Assembly (NCBI RefSeq): GCF_029623955.1
Contig: NZ_JARSBP010000005.1
Span: 310,001 to 374,000, forward strand
Length of the DNA stretch: 64,000 nt
Source of the DNA: Mycobacterium sp. 236(2023)
GTDB taxonomy: Bacteria; Actinomycetota; Actinomycetes; Mycobacteriales; Mycobacteriaceae
Direction: 5' to 3'
Made by a program: the position numbers and the translations under genes. Below are positions 40,436 through 49,487 of this stretch, one piece after another (position 1 is the stretch's first letter; each line of letters opens with the position of its first letter). The notes beneath the pieces were generated by a model that was not told the origin of the DNA, did no database searches, and worked only from the letters and a program-made list of their open reading frames with translations.

Positions 40436-41211
40436 GGTTGGCCTCCTGCGCAGATGACCTCGACGCCGCGTTCGCTCAGTTCGGTGCTGTCGGCGGCGGA
40501 GATCTCGGGATCGGTGATTAGGGTGTCGACGCTGGAGATCGGAGCGAAGCTGACGAAGTCCTCACGCCCGATCTTCGACGAATCTGCAGCCACGACAACG
40601 TAATTGGCTGCTCGAACCATGGCCCGCTTGACGGCGGCCTCCTCGCTGTCGGGCGTGGAGAGGCCGTGGCGCACGCTGATCGCGTTCGTGCCGATGAAGG
40701 CGATGTCGACCCGAAGCGTGTCGAGAGTGCGCAGTGCCTGTTCGCCGACCGCGGCCTGGGTGACTCCGCGGACGCGGCCACCGAGCAGCTGCAGGGAGAC
40801 CGTCGGCATCGTCGCCAGCCGTGCGGCGATCGGAACCGAATTGGTCACGACGACCAGTTCGCGGTCCGTCGGAAGCTGCGCGGCGATCCGCATGGTCGTG
40901 GTGCCCGCGTCGAGAAGCACGCTCGCGCCGCTGAGCGGGAAGAACTCCGCAGCCGCGGCGGCGATCGCGTCCTTGTGCTCGGCACGCGTCACGTCGCGCT
41001 CGCCGACTCCCTGCTCGACCAGGTGCAGAGCCCGCACCGGAACCGCCCCGCCGTGCACCCGGCGCACGATGCCGGCTTTGTCCAGGACCGCGAGATCGCG
41101 GCGAACGGTCTCGGTGGTGACGTCGTAGGCCTGCGCTAGTTCGGTCACCGATGCACGCCCCCTCGTCATCACCAGCGAGGCGATCGCCTGCTGCCGTTCT
41201 TCCGGGTACAT
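40432..41211 (-). CDS. fruR: DeoR-family regulator of the fructose PTS operon
   Basis: 259 residues. An N-terminal DeoR HTH (about 1-55: MYPEERQQAIASLV, VTELAQAYDVTTETVRRDL) and a sugar-phosphate-sensing DeoRC domain with DAGTTTMRIA and FIGTNAIS. The start at 41211 (MYPEERQ) has GGAG 5 nt upstream and matches family starts; an ATG at 41256 adds 15 residues. The regulator probably responds to fructose 1-phosphate and controls both this operon and divergent ptsI. Confidence 0.88.
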   Translation of the reverse strand: MYPEERQQAIASLVMTRGRASVTELAQAYDVTTETVRRDLAVLDKAGIVRRVHGGAVPVRALHLVEQGVGERDVTRAEHKDAIAAAAAEFFPLSGASVLLDAGTTTMRIAAQLPTDRELVVVTNSVPIAARLATMPTVSLQLLGGRVRGVTQAAVGEQALRTLDTLRVDIAFIGTNAISVRHGLSTPDSEEAAVKRAMVRAANYVVVAADSSKIGREDFVSFAPISSVDTLITDPEISAADSTELSERGVEVICAGGQP

Positions 41212-41287
41212 AGGACTCCGAGCCGAGGGTTTGTGTGGGTATGAGGACGATTCCATGTTGATATGTTTGGTTTTACTCCTGAATGTG

Positions 41288-41315
41288 TTGACTTGTCAAT
41301 GGTTTCTTGTAACCT
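41288..41315 (+). promoter_or_regulatory. ptsI promoter with an overlapping palindrome
   Basis: TTGACT (41288-41293), a 16-nt spacer and TAACCT (41310-41315) form a near-consensus sigma-A promoter; transcription would begin at or just before the ptsI ATG at 41323. The -35 is part of the palindrome TTGAC-TT-GTCAA (41288-41299), a good candidate operator for the divergent DeoR regulator. Confidence 0.7.
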
Positions 41316-41322
41316 AGTTCAC

Positions 41323-43008
41323 ATGACTGCCACGTCCCCGCTCACTTCACACTCGGTTCTGCACGGTGTTCCCGTTGTGGCCGGAGTTCAGTACGCGCCC
41401 GTCATCCGCCCGGGCAGGCTGCCCGACGCCGACACCGACGTCGGGGAAGATGTCGACGAGGCAGACCGGGCGGCTGAAGGTGAGCGGTTCACCGCAGCGG
41501 CGTCCGCGGTGGCGGAGCGACTGCGCGAACGTGCGGCCCATGCCACCGGGTCTGCCTCCGAGGTACTCGCCGCGACGGCGACGCTGGCCCAGGATCGGGG
41601 GTGGCTCGGCGCCGCGGAGAAGCGCATCAAGGACGGCACGCCGGCGGTGGGCGCGGTCAACGCCGCGATCGAGCAGTTCGTCGAGATGTTCACGAAGCTG
41701 GGTGGCTTGATGGCCGAACGCGTCACCGACCTGCGCGATATCCGCAACCGGGTCGTGGCCGAGCTGAAGGGCCTGCCGGAGCCGGGGGTGCCGGTCCCTG
41801 ACGAACCGTCGGTGCTGTGCGCCGAAGACCTTGCGCCTGCCGACACCGCCGGGCTGGACCCGACGCTCATCGTCGCCCTGGCCACCACCCTCGGAGGCCC
41901 GACCAGCCACACCGCGATCATCGCCCGCCAGCTCGGCATTCCGTGCATCGTCGCCGTCGCGGGCCTCGACGACATCCCGGCAGGCACCATGGTTCTCGTC
42001 GACGGAACGCGCGGCACCGTCACTGTCTCTCCGGACGAGGGGCCAGCGCGTGAGGCGGTCGCCGAGGCCAAGCGCGTCGCGGAAGCTGCCGCGAAGTGGT
42101 CCGGCCCCGGCGCGACGGCCGACGGTCATGCCGTCGCGGTCCTGGCCAACGTTCAGGACGGCGCCGCCGCGCGCGCTGCACGCCAGACACCGGCCGAGGG
42201 TGTCGGGTTGTTCCGCACCGAGCTGTGCTTCCTCAACACCGACACGGAGCCCACCGTCGACGAACAGGCGACCATCTACGCGGAGGTACTCGAGGCCTTC
42301 GCCGGCAACAAGGTCGTCGTCCGCACATTGGACGCGGGCTCGGACAAGCCGCTGAAGTTCGCGGGCCACCCCGACGAGGCCAACCCGGCTCTCGGCGTGC
42401 GCGGGATCCGTATCGCGACCAACAATCCGGGACTCCTGGACCACCAACTCGAGGCCATCGCCGCCGCCGCCGAGCGCACCGGCAATCCACCGTGGGTGAT
42501 GGCGCCGATGATCGCGACCGCGGAGGAAGCGAAGAACTTCGCGGACAAGGCGCGGTCGCACGGGTTGACGCCCGGCGTGATGATCGAGGTGCCGGCCGCT
42601 GCTCTGCTCGCCGACCGCATTCTCGAGCATGTCGAGTTTCTGTCGATCGGGACCAACGACCTGGCGCAGTACACGATGGCGGCCGACCGGATGTCGGCCG
42701 ACCTCGCCACGCTGACCGATCCGTGGCAGCCCGCGGTGCTGGCGCTCGTGGCGATGACAGTGAAAGCCGGTGCCGCCGTAGGCAAACCGGTCGGGGTGTG
42801 TGGTGAGGCCGCCGCGGACCCGCTGCTGGCATGCGTCCTCACCGGTTTCGGTGTCACGTCGTTGTCGGCCGCCGCTGCTGCCGTGCAGGGCGTCGGCGCC
42901 AAGCTCGCGCAGGTCACGCTGCAGCAGTGCCGAGACGCGGCAGATGCCGTGCTGGGCACCGCGAGTGCCGCCGAAGCCCGCGCCGCAGCGCTGGCCGTGC
43001 TCGGCTGA
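41323..43008 (+). CDS. ptsI: PTS Enzyme I (phosphoenolpyruvate-protein phosphotransferase)
   Basis: 561 residues, cytosolic; it takes phosphate from PEP to HPr. The phospho-His is His196 in LGGPTSHTAII. The PEP-binding C-terminal barrel shows VGLFRTELCFLN, GVMIEVPAA and SIGTNDLAQYTMAADR. The last contains the catalytic region, and CGEAAADP the active Cys. The ATG at 41323 is set by the promoter (leaderless). It is divergent from fruR-fruK-fruA-ptsH, the usual actinobacterial arrangement. Slightly shorter than E. coli EI (575). Confidence 0.95.
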   Translation: MTATSPLTSHSVLHGVPVVAGVQYAPVIRPGRLPDADTDVGEDVDEADRAAEGERFTAAASAVAERLRERAAHATGSASEVLAATATLAQDRGWLGAAEKRIKDGTPAVGAVNAAIEQFVEMFTKLGGLMAERVTDLRDIRNRVVAELKGLPEPGVPVPDEPSVLCAEDLAPADTAGLDPTLIVALATTLGGPTSHTAIIARQLGIPCIVAVAGLDDIPAGTMVLVDGTRGTVTVSPDEGPAREAVAEAKRVAEAAAKWSGPGATADGHAVAVLANVQDGAAARAARQTPAEGVGLFRTELCFLNTDTEPTVDEQATIYAEVLEAFAGNKVVVRTLDAGSDKPLKFAGHPDEANPALGVRGIRIATNNPGLLDHQLEAIAAAAERTGNPPWVMAPMIATAEEAKNFADKARSHGLTPGVMIEVPAAALLADRILEHVEFLSIGTNDLAQYTMAADRMSADLATLTDPWQPAVLALVAMTVKAGAAVGKPVGVCGEAAADPLLACVLTGFGVTSLSAAAAAVQGVGAKLAQVTLQQCRDAADAVLGTASAAEARAAALAVLG

Positions 43009-43012
43009 ACCC

Positions 43013-43633
43013 GTGAGCCATCCATCGCAGGACGCCTTCGCCGACGAGGTGACCGACTGGACGCAGATCCCCGGCTGGTTCCATTGGCGAGAAGGTCAGG
43101 AAGAAGCGGTCTCGACGTTCCCCGAAGGGAGCATCTTCGTGGAGGTCGGCGTCTATCTCGGGCGCAGCCTGTGCTCGTTGGCCGACGTGGTCCGGGGTTC
43201 TGGTCGTCAGTACACGGTGGTCGGCGTCGACACATGCCGTGGCAGCGGGCAAGAGGGCCAGGCCGGTGTCGACGCGCACGGCCCTGCGGTCGCGCATGGC
43301 GGCGGCACCATCGCGGGCCTGTTGCACCGCAATGTGATCGCGTGCGGATTCGCCGACGACGTGGACATCCTGATCAGCCCCTCGCCAAAGGCGGCCGAGT
43401 TCTTCGCCGACGGCTCGCTGGCGTGGGTGCATCTCGACGCCAGGCATGACTACGACAGCGTGGCGGCCGACATCGAGGCGTGGGAGCCGAAGGTCATGCC
43501 GGGTGGCTGGCTGTCCGGGGATGACTACGACGACCGTCTGTGGCCCGGGGTCGTCGGTGCCGTGCGTGACAGATTGCCCGACTCTCGCGGATGGTTGACG
43601 GCGCAGTGGCGATTCCTCAAGCCCGGGAATTAA
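43013..43633 (+). CDS. Class I SAM-dependent methyltransferase-like protein
   Basis: 206 residues. GSIFVEVGVYLGRSLCSLAD is a motif I/SAM-binding-like loop, VVGVDTC an acidic strand end and LAWVHLDARHDYDSVAADIE a motif IV equivalent, as in the methyltransferase_24 family used on small molecules or cell-wall glycolipids. The GTG at 43013 lies 4 nt after the ptsI stop, so it is probably cotranscribed. The longer upstream frame is a ptsI shadow. Substrate unknown. Confidence 0.78.
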   Translation: MSHPSQDAFADEVTDWTQIPGWFHWREGQEEAVSTFPEGSIFVEVGVYLGRSLCSLADVVRGSGRQYTVVGVDTCRGSGQEGQAGVDAHGPAVAHGGGTIAGLLHRNVIACGFADDVDILISPSPKAAEFFADGSLAWVHLDARHDYDSVAADIEAWEPKVMPGGWLSGDDYDDRLWPGVVGAVRDRLPDSRGWLTAQWRFLKPGN

Positions 43634-43634
43634 T

Positions 43635-43648
43635 CGGACCGTGGTCCG
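43635..43648. promoter_or_regulatory. Perfect-arm palindrome before the pirin gene
   Basis: CGGACC-GT-GGTCCG has 6-bp perfect inverted arms and lies directly upstream of TAGGGT (43651-43656) and the pirin ATG (43661). Position and symmetry fit a TetR-type repressor operator. It begins 2 nt after the preceding stop codon. Confidence 0.6.
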
Positions 43649-43660
43649 GTTAGGGTGGGT

Positions 43661-44635
43661 ATGCCCGCAGTCACAGCCGATACTCTGACCTTGCCCCGCA
43701 TCTCGGGGCCCGCTCCTACGGACACCGAACGCCCGGTGCGATCGGTCACGACCGGTCCTCGCGGCTATGAAGGCGAAGGATTTCCCGTCGTCCGTGCCTT
43801 CGCCGGAGTCAACGCCCGTGACCTCGACCCGTTCGTCCACATGGACCAGATGGGCGAGATCGAGTACCAGCCGGGAGAGCCCCGCGGCACCGACTGGCAC
43901 CCGCACCGCGGCTTCGAAACCGTGACGTACATGATCGATGGCCGGTTCGCACACCAGGATTCGCATGGCGGTGGCGGCCTCATCACCGACGGTGCCACCC
44001 AGTGGATGACCGCAGGCTCGGGAATCCTGCACATCGAGACCCCGCCGGCCGAGCTCGTCGAAAGCGGCGGCACGTTCCACGGTGTTCAGTTGTGGGTCAA
44101 CCTCCCGAAGAAGGACAAGTTCGCCGACCCCAACTACCAGGCGATCGAGGGCAGCGCCGTCACGCTGTTGTCCTCCGACGACGGTGGTGCGCTGGTGCGC
44201 GTGATCGCCGGCGAGATCGATGGTCGCGGCGGACCCGGCGCGACGCACACCCCGATCACGTTGGCACACACCACAGTCCAACCGGGTGCCCAGTTGGACC
44301 TGCCGTGGAACCGGGACTTCAACGCACTCGTCTACGTGTTGTCCGGTCGCGGATCGGTGGGGCCTGTCGGGCATCCGATCCAGCAGGGTCAACTCGCAGT
44401 GCTCGGCCCTGGCGACCGCATCAAGCTCTCCGCCGCGGCAAGCCAGGATTCGAACCGTCCCGCGCTCGAAGTCCTGCTGCTCGGTGGTAAGCCGATCCGC
44501 GAACCCGTGTTCCAGTACGGCCCGTTCGTCATGAACTCGAAGTCCGAGCTCATTCAGGCGATGGACGACTTCAACGCAGGCAAGTTCGGATCCATCCCGC
44601 CGAATGCGCTGATGCCCCACCGCCCGCTGAGCTGA
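43661..44635 (+). CDS. Pirin-family cupin protein (second copy)
   Basis: 324 residues. Metal-site motifs DWHPHRGFETVTYMIDG (His pair), QWMTAGSGILHIE and a C-terminal cupin with LLLGGKPIREPVFQYGPFVM identify a pirin with all usual ligands. It is clearly different in sequence from the pirin at 30755. The ATG at 43661 is chosen over GTG at 43655 because it follows the -10 element. It is preceded by a palindromic operator, so it may be inducible by oxidative or aromatic compounds; that is inference. Confidence 0.88.
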   Translation: MPAVTADTLTLPRISGPAPTDTERPVRSVTTGPRGYEGEGFPVVRAFAGVNARDLDPFVHMDQMGEIEYQPGEPRGTDWHPHRGFETVTYMIDGRFAHQDSHGGGGLITDGATQWMTAGSGILHIETPPAELVESGGTFHGVQLWVNLPKKDKFADPNYQAIEGSAVTLLSSDDGGALVRVIAGEIDGRGGPGATHTPITLAHTTVQPGAQLDLPWNRDFNALVYVLSGRGSVGPVGHPIQQGQLAVLGPGDRIKLSAAASQDSNRPALEVLLLGGKPIREPVFQYGPFVMNSKSELIQAMDDFNAGKFGSIPPNALMPHRPLS

Positions 44636-44639
44636 CCGG

Positions 44640-46790
44640 TCAGGCCGCCGCGGGTGTCAAGGGGTAGATCAGCTCCAGCTCACCGATCGCAGCGGCCGCC
44701 GTCAGCAACGGCAACGCAGCCGAGATTCCCAGAGTGTCATCACCGACTTCCGATCGCAGCGCCCGCACGAAGTCGTCACTGATCGGAACCCAGTCCACGA
44801 TGGCGTCCCGGTCACCGGCCACCCGCCCGCAGATGACGTCGACATGCGATTCCAGCACCGCGCGGACGTTCGGGTAGGAACCCAACGGTGGCGGTGTGGG
44901 GATGTCGGCGATCAGGTCGGCGACTGCGCGCAGCCGAATTGCGCGGTTGAAGGACCGCACCACCGGCGCCCGAAAATCGGTTTCACCGCTACTCTCTGAA
45001 AGATAGTGCCGCACAGCGTCATCGACCACTCGGGACGCTGACAGTGCATCGTGGCTCAGCGTCGCGACCTCATCGTTGCGCTCTTCGGTCGCACCTCTGG
45101 TGATGCGCAGCACCGAAGCCCGCAGATACCGGGCGAAGATTTTGCGCGCCGAGTCGATCTGGTGCGTCACCGAGGCGGTCGCGCCCCGCGGCCACAACAA
45201 CAACGAGACGGCCACACCGACGAGGGCGCCGACGAAGACGTCCTCGACCCGGATCAGGCCGACCTGCCAACCGGTCGGCGCGATGAGGTTGAAGAAGATC
45301 AGGACCATCATCGTGAACGCGGCCTGTGCGGCGGTGAACGAGGCGATCTCCGGCACATACGCCGACCCGAACACCACCAGCGGCATCAGCATCCACAACA
45401 CCACCGGGTCCACGCCGACCAGATAGATCAGCACGGCTCCGAGCAGAAATCCGATTCCCGTGCCGAATACGGCGCGCCACACCCGGGTGCCTGTGGTCAA
45501 TGCGCTGCTGCGCAGCACCGACAGCGCGCCGAGCACCACCCAGAAACCGTGCTCGATCGGGAAGACGTGCGTGACCGCGACGGCGAGCGCGAGTCCAAGG
45601 CCGGTACGCAGGCTGTTGCGAACCGCCACCGCACGGTTCTCCAGGAACCCGGACGTAATCTGGGCCGCAGCAACGGTTTCCGGGAGAAGCCGATCGGAAG
45701 CCCCTGTCGGAGGCAGTCGCAGTCCCAGCGCGCGTGCCCACACCGGGCGAGCGTCGGCCGCTGCCGCGGCGGCGATGATCCGGCCGGTGGCAGCGACCGT
45801 GGCCGCAATCGTGCGTCGCCGCAACAGATCACGCCCCAGCGAGACCGCCTGGTCATCGTCGGGAGCGCTGAGGATCTCGTCGAGATCCTCGCGCCAGCGC
45901 CCGCGGGCCGTCGTGCGCAGAACAATCAGCGCTGCCTCAAGGTCCGCTCTCGCCAGCTCGCGTTCGTCGCGGCGCGATATGCGCAGGACCTTGGCCGCGC
46001 AGCGCAACACACGCGCCACCGCATCCTTGTCGCGCAACGTGACTCCGGCCTGCGGCCCCGTCCTGTCCGCAACCCACTCCAGGTCGTCGACGACGCGGAC
46101 GAGAGCGCGGCTGCCCGCCGTCAAGCCGACCGGCCGGAAGTCGGCCTCCAGGAACGTCTGTCGCAGGGAGTCCATCGCCCTGCTGACATCGTCGGTGGTC
46201 GCCGTCCCGTCCAGGCGGTCGGCCAGGTTCTTGCAGGCGCGCGCAGCCCGGGTGCGCAGCTGGCCGTGATGGCGCGGCGGCAGCACGAACAATGCGGCCG
46301 GAACGCAGACGGCGAGGGCGATCGTCCAACCCAGCAGGCGGTCTCCGATGGGTGCGGGAGCTGTGCATGCGGGCAGCACGAACAGCACCAGTGTTGCGCG
46401 TCGGCCTGCGGCGATGGTCTCGCTGAGGACTCCGGAGAACGTAACGGCGACGCCGAGGGCGAACATCGCCGCGACTGCCGGCAAGGGATGCGGCGCGACC
46501 AGGGTGCCGAGGGTGATGAGCACGAAACCGTTGGCGCCCAGCCACGAATACGCGACAGCGCGGTTCTGTCGGTTCCCCGGAAAGTCGGAGAACACCAGCA
46601 GCGCCACCGAACCGAAGATGGTGAACAACGGTGTCTGCGGATTGTCGCCGGCCAGGGTGAACGCCAGTGCGCCGGCCAGCGGGACCACCATCGCCGCACG
46701 CAGGGCTCGGCGGAGGGCATCGTTGTCGGGATCGCGCTGCGCGAGGCGCCGCGCGATGCGGTGCCGCAGCTCGTCCAGTCGTTCCGACAT
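44640..46790 (-). CDS. FUSC-family inner-membrane protein
   Basis: About 716 residues in two similar halves, each with five to six hydrophobic helices followed by a helical cytosolic region: N half VPLAGALAFTLAGDNPQTPL with FTIFGSVALLVFSDFPGNRQ; C half LRTGLGLALAVAVTHVFPIE with LVGVAVSLLLWPRGATASV. This is the fusaric-acid-resistance/AaeB-YccS organisation, proposed to export aromatic acids. The start is uncertain: ATG 46790 (MSERLDEL) or GTG 46880 with 30 more residues. The tetR at 46962 lies immediately upstream and may control it. Confidence 0.82.
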   Translation of the reverse strand: MSERLDELRHRIARRLAQRDPDNDALRRALRAAMVVPLAGALAFTLAGDNPQTPLFTIFGSVALLVFSDFPGNRQNRAVAYSWLGANGFVLITLGTLVAPHPLPAVAAMFALGVAVTFSGVLSETIAAGRRATLVLFVLPACTAPAPIGDRLLGWTIALAVCVPAALFVLPPRHHGQLRTRAARACKNLADRLDGTATTDDVSRAMDSLRQTFLEADFRPVGLTAGSRALVRVVDDLEWVADRTGPQAGVTLRDKDAVARVLRCAAKVLRISRRDERELARADLEAALIVLRTTARGRWREDLDEILSAPDDDQAVSLGRDLLRRRTIAATVAATGRIIAAAAAADARPVWARALGLRLPPTGASDRLLPETVAAAQITSGFLENRAVAVRNSLRTGLGLALAVAVTHVFPIEHGFWVVLGALSVLRSSALTTGTRVWRAVFGTGIGFLLGAVLIYLVGVDPVVLWMLMPLVVFGSAYVPEIASFTAAQAAFTMMVLIFFNLIAPTGWQVGLIRVEDVFVGALVGVAVSLLLWPRGATASVTHQIDSARKIFARYLRASVLRITRGATEERNDEVATLSHDALSASRVVDDAVRHYLSESSGETDFRAPVVRSFNRAIRLRAVADLIADIPTPPPLGSYPNVRAVLESHVDVICGRVAGDRDAIVDWVPISDDFVRALRSEVGDDTLGISAALPLLTAAAAIGELELIYPLTPAAA

Positions 46791-46961
46791 CAGCGCCACG
46801 AGAGTTCGACGCGGATTTCCTGACGTCGGACGCCCGCGAGTAAGAGTTCTGTCATTATTTGCTGCCGCAAAGTCGGACACCTGCGTTGATCCGATGTGCG
46901 AGCAATGTGCGCGGAGACGGGGCCGGGGTGGTTCCGAGCCGCCTGCTTCATCATTTCGAAC

Positions 46962-47528
46962 TCAACCATCGCCGGGTACCGAACGGAACTGACCGGAGTC
47001 GAGCGCCTCCAGCAGTTGACCGACGATCCAGCGCAAACCGGCGGTGTCGGGCGGCAGGATCGCCTGCTCGTATCCGACCAGCAGATAGACGGCCCAGGAG
47101 GCGAAGAGCTCAGCCTGCCGCGGGTTCTCCAGGATCTGCACGGCCGAGTCGTAGACGGCTTCGAAGCGCTGGCGGTCGACGGCAGCTTGTACGGCGCGCA
47201 CCTGCGGGTCGATCGAACCCCACACCCGGATCGCGGATTCGGCACTGTGGGGCAGTGTGAGGCCCGCCTCGATGAGGCGGTCGATCCGCCGTCGCGGGTT
47301 GGGCTCCGCCCCCACGGCCTCGATGACGTGAACCGTCATCCCCCTCTGCCAGTGCGCCACCAACTGCTGTGTGTACGCCGACCAGTTGGAGAAGTAGTGA
47401 TAGAACGACCCCGTGGTGACCCCGAGCCGCTGACACACCTCGGCGAGCTTGAGACCGCCATAGCCCAGGTCGGCCAACACGTCGAGGCCGGCGTCGAAGA
47501 AGGATTCTCGCGCTGCCACCGCCCCCAT
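46962..47528 (-). CDS. TetR-family regulator upstream of the FUSC gene
   Basis: 188 residues. The HTH (about 5-50) contains DLGYGGLKLAEVCQRLGVTT followed by GSFYHYFSNW; the C-terminal effector domain is unique. The ATG at 47528 follows TAGGGT by 8 nt on the minus strand (leaderless). Same orientation as the FUSC gene with a 171-bp gap, so it is a candidate regulator of that exporter. It is divergent from another tetR at 47697. Confidence 0.86.
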   Translation of the reverse strand: MGAVAARESFFDAGLDVLADLGYGGLKLAEVCQRLGVTTGSFYHYFSNWSAYTQQLVAHWQRGMTVHVIEAVGAEPNPRRRIDRLIEAGLTLPHSAESAIRVWGSIDPQVRAVQAAVDRQRFEAVYDSAVQILENPRQAELFASWAVYLLVGYEQAILPPDTAGLRWIVGQLLEALDSGQFRSVPGDG

Positions 47529-47696
47529 ACACCGAAACCCTAGTTCGATTTCCGTCGGCTTCGAGGCGGGCTATCGCCGAAGCCAGCGGGTCGTAGCACC
47601 GTCAGTGGCGCCGATTCATTTGCTGAGAGGTCTCTCTCGGGTAACGGGTGGAGATGGCGTGAACAAGGGTCAGGTGACGTGTGGCACAATTTGACC

Positions 47697-48332
47697 GTGC
47701 CGTATACGGCTAGTAGAGGTCCAGGACGTCCTCCCGCAGCGAAGGCAGCTGAAACACGGGAGCGCATTTTGCATGCCGCTCGCGAGGTCTTCAGCGAACT
47801 CGGCTACGACGCGGCGACGTTTCAAGCAATCGCCATTCGCGCAGATTTGACCCGCCCAGCGATCAATCACTATTTCGCGAGCAAACGCGTGCTCTGGGGT
47901 GAGGTGGTCGAGCAGACCAACGCCAGCATTGTTAGCGCGGGCATCGCCCGGGCACAGGAACAGCTGACCCTCATCGAGCGCCTGTCGGCGTTCCTGTCGG
48001 TGGCGACGCAGGCGGAATCCGACGATCGCTCGGCTGCCGCGTTCCTGGTGACGTCGGTTCTGGAGTCGCAACGTCACCCCGAGCTGAGCAGCGACGAGCA
48101 CGACTCGTTGAAGAACTCGCGAGCGTTCGTCTCATGGGCGGTCAACGACGCGATCAGCCGTGGGGAGCTGAGCACCGACACCGATGTCCCGCATCTGGTC
48201 GAGATGCTGGTCGCGGTCGTCTGGGGGATGGGTTTCTACGCCGGATTCGTCGGTGACCGCACCGAGCTCAGCGCTGTGGTGCACAAGCTGGAGCTGTTGC
48301 TCGCCAACAAGCTCTGGAATCTCAGCGAGTGA
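47697..48332 (+). CDS. TetR-family regulator (Rv0144 position)
   Basis: 211 residues. GRPPAAKAAETRERILHAAR and FQAIAIRADLTRPAINHYFA form the HTH; the C-terminal domain is helical. CACAAT at 47685-47690 lies 6 nt before the GTG at 47697, giving a leaderless start; GTG 47679 is an alternative. By position it corresponds to Rv0144 at the head of the Rv0144-Rv0149 cluster. It may regulate the methyltransferase gene that follows. Confidence 0.86.
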   Translation: MPYTASRGPGRPPAAKAAETRERILHAAREVFSELGYDAATFQAIAIRADLTRPAINHYFASKRVLWGEVVEQTNASIVSAGIARAQEQLTLIERLSAFLSVATQAESDDRSAAAFLVTSVLESQRHPELSSDEHDSLKNSRAFVSWAVNDAISRGELSTDTDVPHLVEMLVAVVWGMGFYAGFVGDRTELSAVVHKLELLLANKLWNLSE

Positions 48333-48480
48333 TTCGCTCTTCCTGATCGTTACCTGTGAGTTCGGCTGTTTGGGCTGTGGTGTGGCCCACAGCGGAGCGG
48401 GTCTGCGCCATCGTTTAGATAGGCTTGCGAAGTAATACGGCGCTGACGGCGCTGTGCTCACTGATCAAGAGGTAGCGCCC

Positions 48481-49410
48481 ATGAGTTCACTTCGCACCGA
48501 CAACGACACCTGGGACATCGCATCCAGCGTCGGCGCCACCGCGGTCATGGTCGCCGCGGCCCGCGCTGCGGAGACCGATCGTCCTGACCGGATCATCACT
48601 GACCCGTACGCGAAGGTTCTCGTCGCCGGCGCGGGCACAGGCTCATGGCAGTACATCGGCGACGACGCGTTCCTGACCAAGGTGACCAAGTCCGACCCCG
48701 AGATCGGCACGCTCTTCGAGCACATGGGCAACTACCAGGCCGTGCGCACCCACTTCTTCGACGCCTACTTCACAGCCGCCACCGACGCGGGTATCCGCCA
48801 GGTCGTCATTCTGGCCTCGGGCCTCGACTCGCGGGCATTCCGCCTGCCCTGGCCCGCCGGCACCACCGTCTATGAGATCGACCAGCCGCTGGTTCTCCAG
48901 TACAAGGCCGCGACGCTGGCCGACCACGGTGCCAGCCCGTCGGCAGACCGTCGTGAGGTGCCGATCGACCTCCGGCAGGACTGGCCCGCCGCCCTCAAGG
49001 ACGCCGGCTTCGATCCGAGCGCGCCGACGGCGTGGCTCGCCGAGGGCCTGTTGATGTATCTGCCCGCAGATGCCCAGGACCGGCTGTTCGCTCAGATCAC
49101 CGAGTTGAGTGCCCCGGGTAGCCGGGTCGCCGCCGAGTCGATGGGGCTTCACGCGCCGGATCGCCGGGAACGGATGCGGGAACGGTTCGCCTCGATCACC
49201 GCTCAGATGGACGTCGAGCCGATGGACATCACCGAGCTCACCTACGAGGATCCCGACCGCGCGGAGGTGGCCGACTGGCTCGTCGCCAACGGCTGGCGTG
49301 CCGATGCGGTCGCGTCGCAGGACGAGATGCGGCGCCTCGGCCGGCTTGTCGAGATCCCTGACAGCGGCGAAGAGTCATTCTCGACGTTCACCACCGGGGT
49401 CAAGCTCTAG
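48481..49410 (+). CDS. SAM-dependent methyltransferase, mycobacterial TIGR00027 family
   Basis: 309 residues. TDNDTWDIASSVGATAVMVA and ARAAETDRPDRIITDPYAK are the hallmark N terminus of this expanded mycobacterial family (leucine carboxyl methyltransferase fold). QVVILASGLDSRAFRLPWP is the SAM-binding motif I and VYEIDQP motif II. The ATG at 48481 has AAGAGG upstream. It matches the Rv0145/Rv0146 position. Substrates of the family are unknown. Confidence 0.88.
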   Translation: MSSLRTDNDTWDIASSVGATAVMVAAARAAETDRPDRIITDPYAKVLVAGAGTGSWQYIGDDAFLTKVTKSDPEIGTLFEHMGNYQAVRTHFFDAYFTAATDAGIRQVVILASGLDSRAFRLPWPAGTTVYEIDQPLVLQYKAATLADHGASPSADRREVPIDLRQDWPAALKDAGFDPSAPTAWLAEGLLMYLPADAQDRLFAQITELSAPGSRVAAESMGLHAPDRRERMRERFASITAQMDVEPMDITELTYEDPDRAEVADWLVANGWRADAVASQDEMRRLGRLVEIPDSGEESFSTFTTGVKL

Positions 49411-49429
49411 GCGGCCTTGACGCCTGTTC

Positions 49430-49447
49430 ACCAACCAGATGGTTGGT
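49430..49447. promoter_or_regulatory. Perfect 18-bp palindromic operator of the aldehyde dehydrogenase operon
   Basis: ACCAACCA-GA-TGGTTGGT has 8-bp perfect arms. TAGGAT (49448-49453), a -10 element, follows directly, so a bound protein would block RNA polymerase. A 15-of-18 copy is at 63763-63780 in front of the TetR gene at the window's right edge, which makes that TetR the candidate repressor. Confidence 0.75.
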
Positions 49448-49487
49448 TAGGATTCGGGTTACTCCACGGTCAGGAAGGGACCCCATC

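Noticed and set aside
42914..44620. 568-codon minus-strand frame opposite the methyltransferase and pirin genes
   Set aside because: Spans two real genes and their operator in antisense; typical high-GC shadow.
45051..46823. 590-codon plus-strand frame opposite the FUSC gene
   Set aside because: Gln/Arg-rich antisense of hydrophobic helices; no motif.
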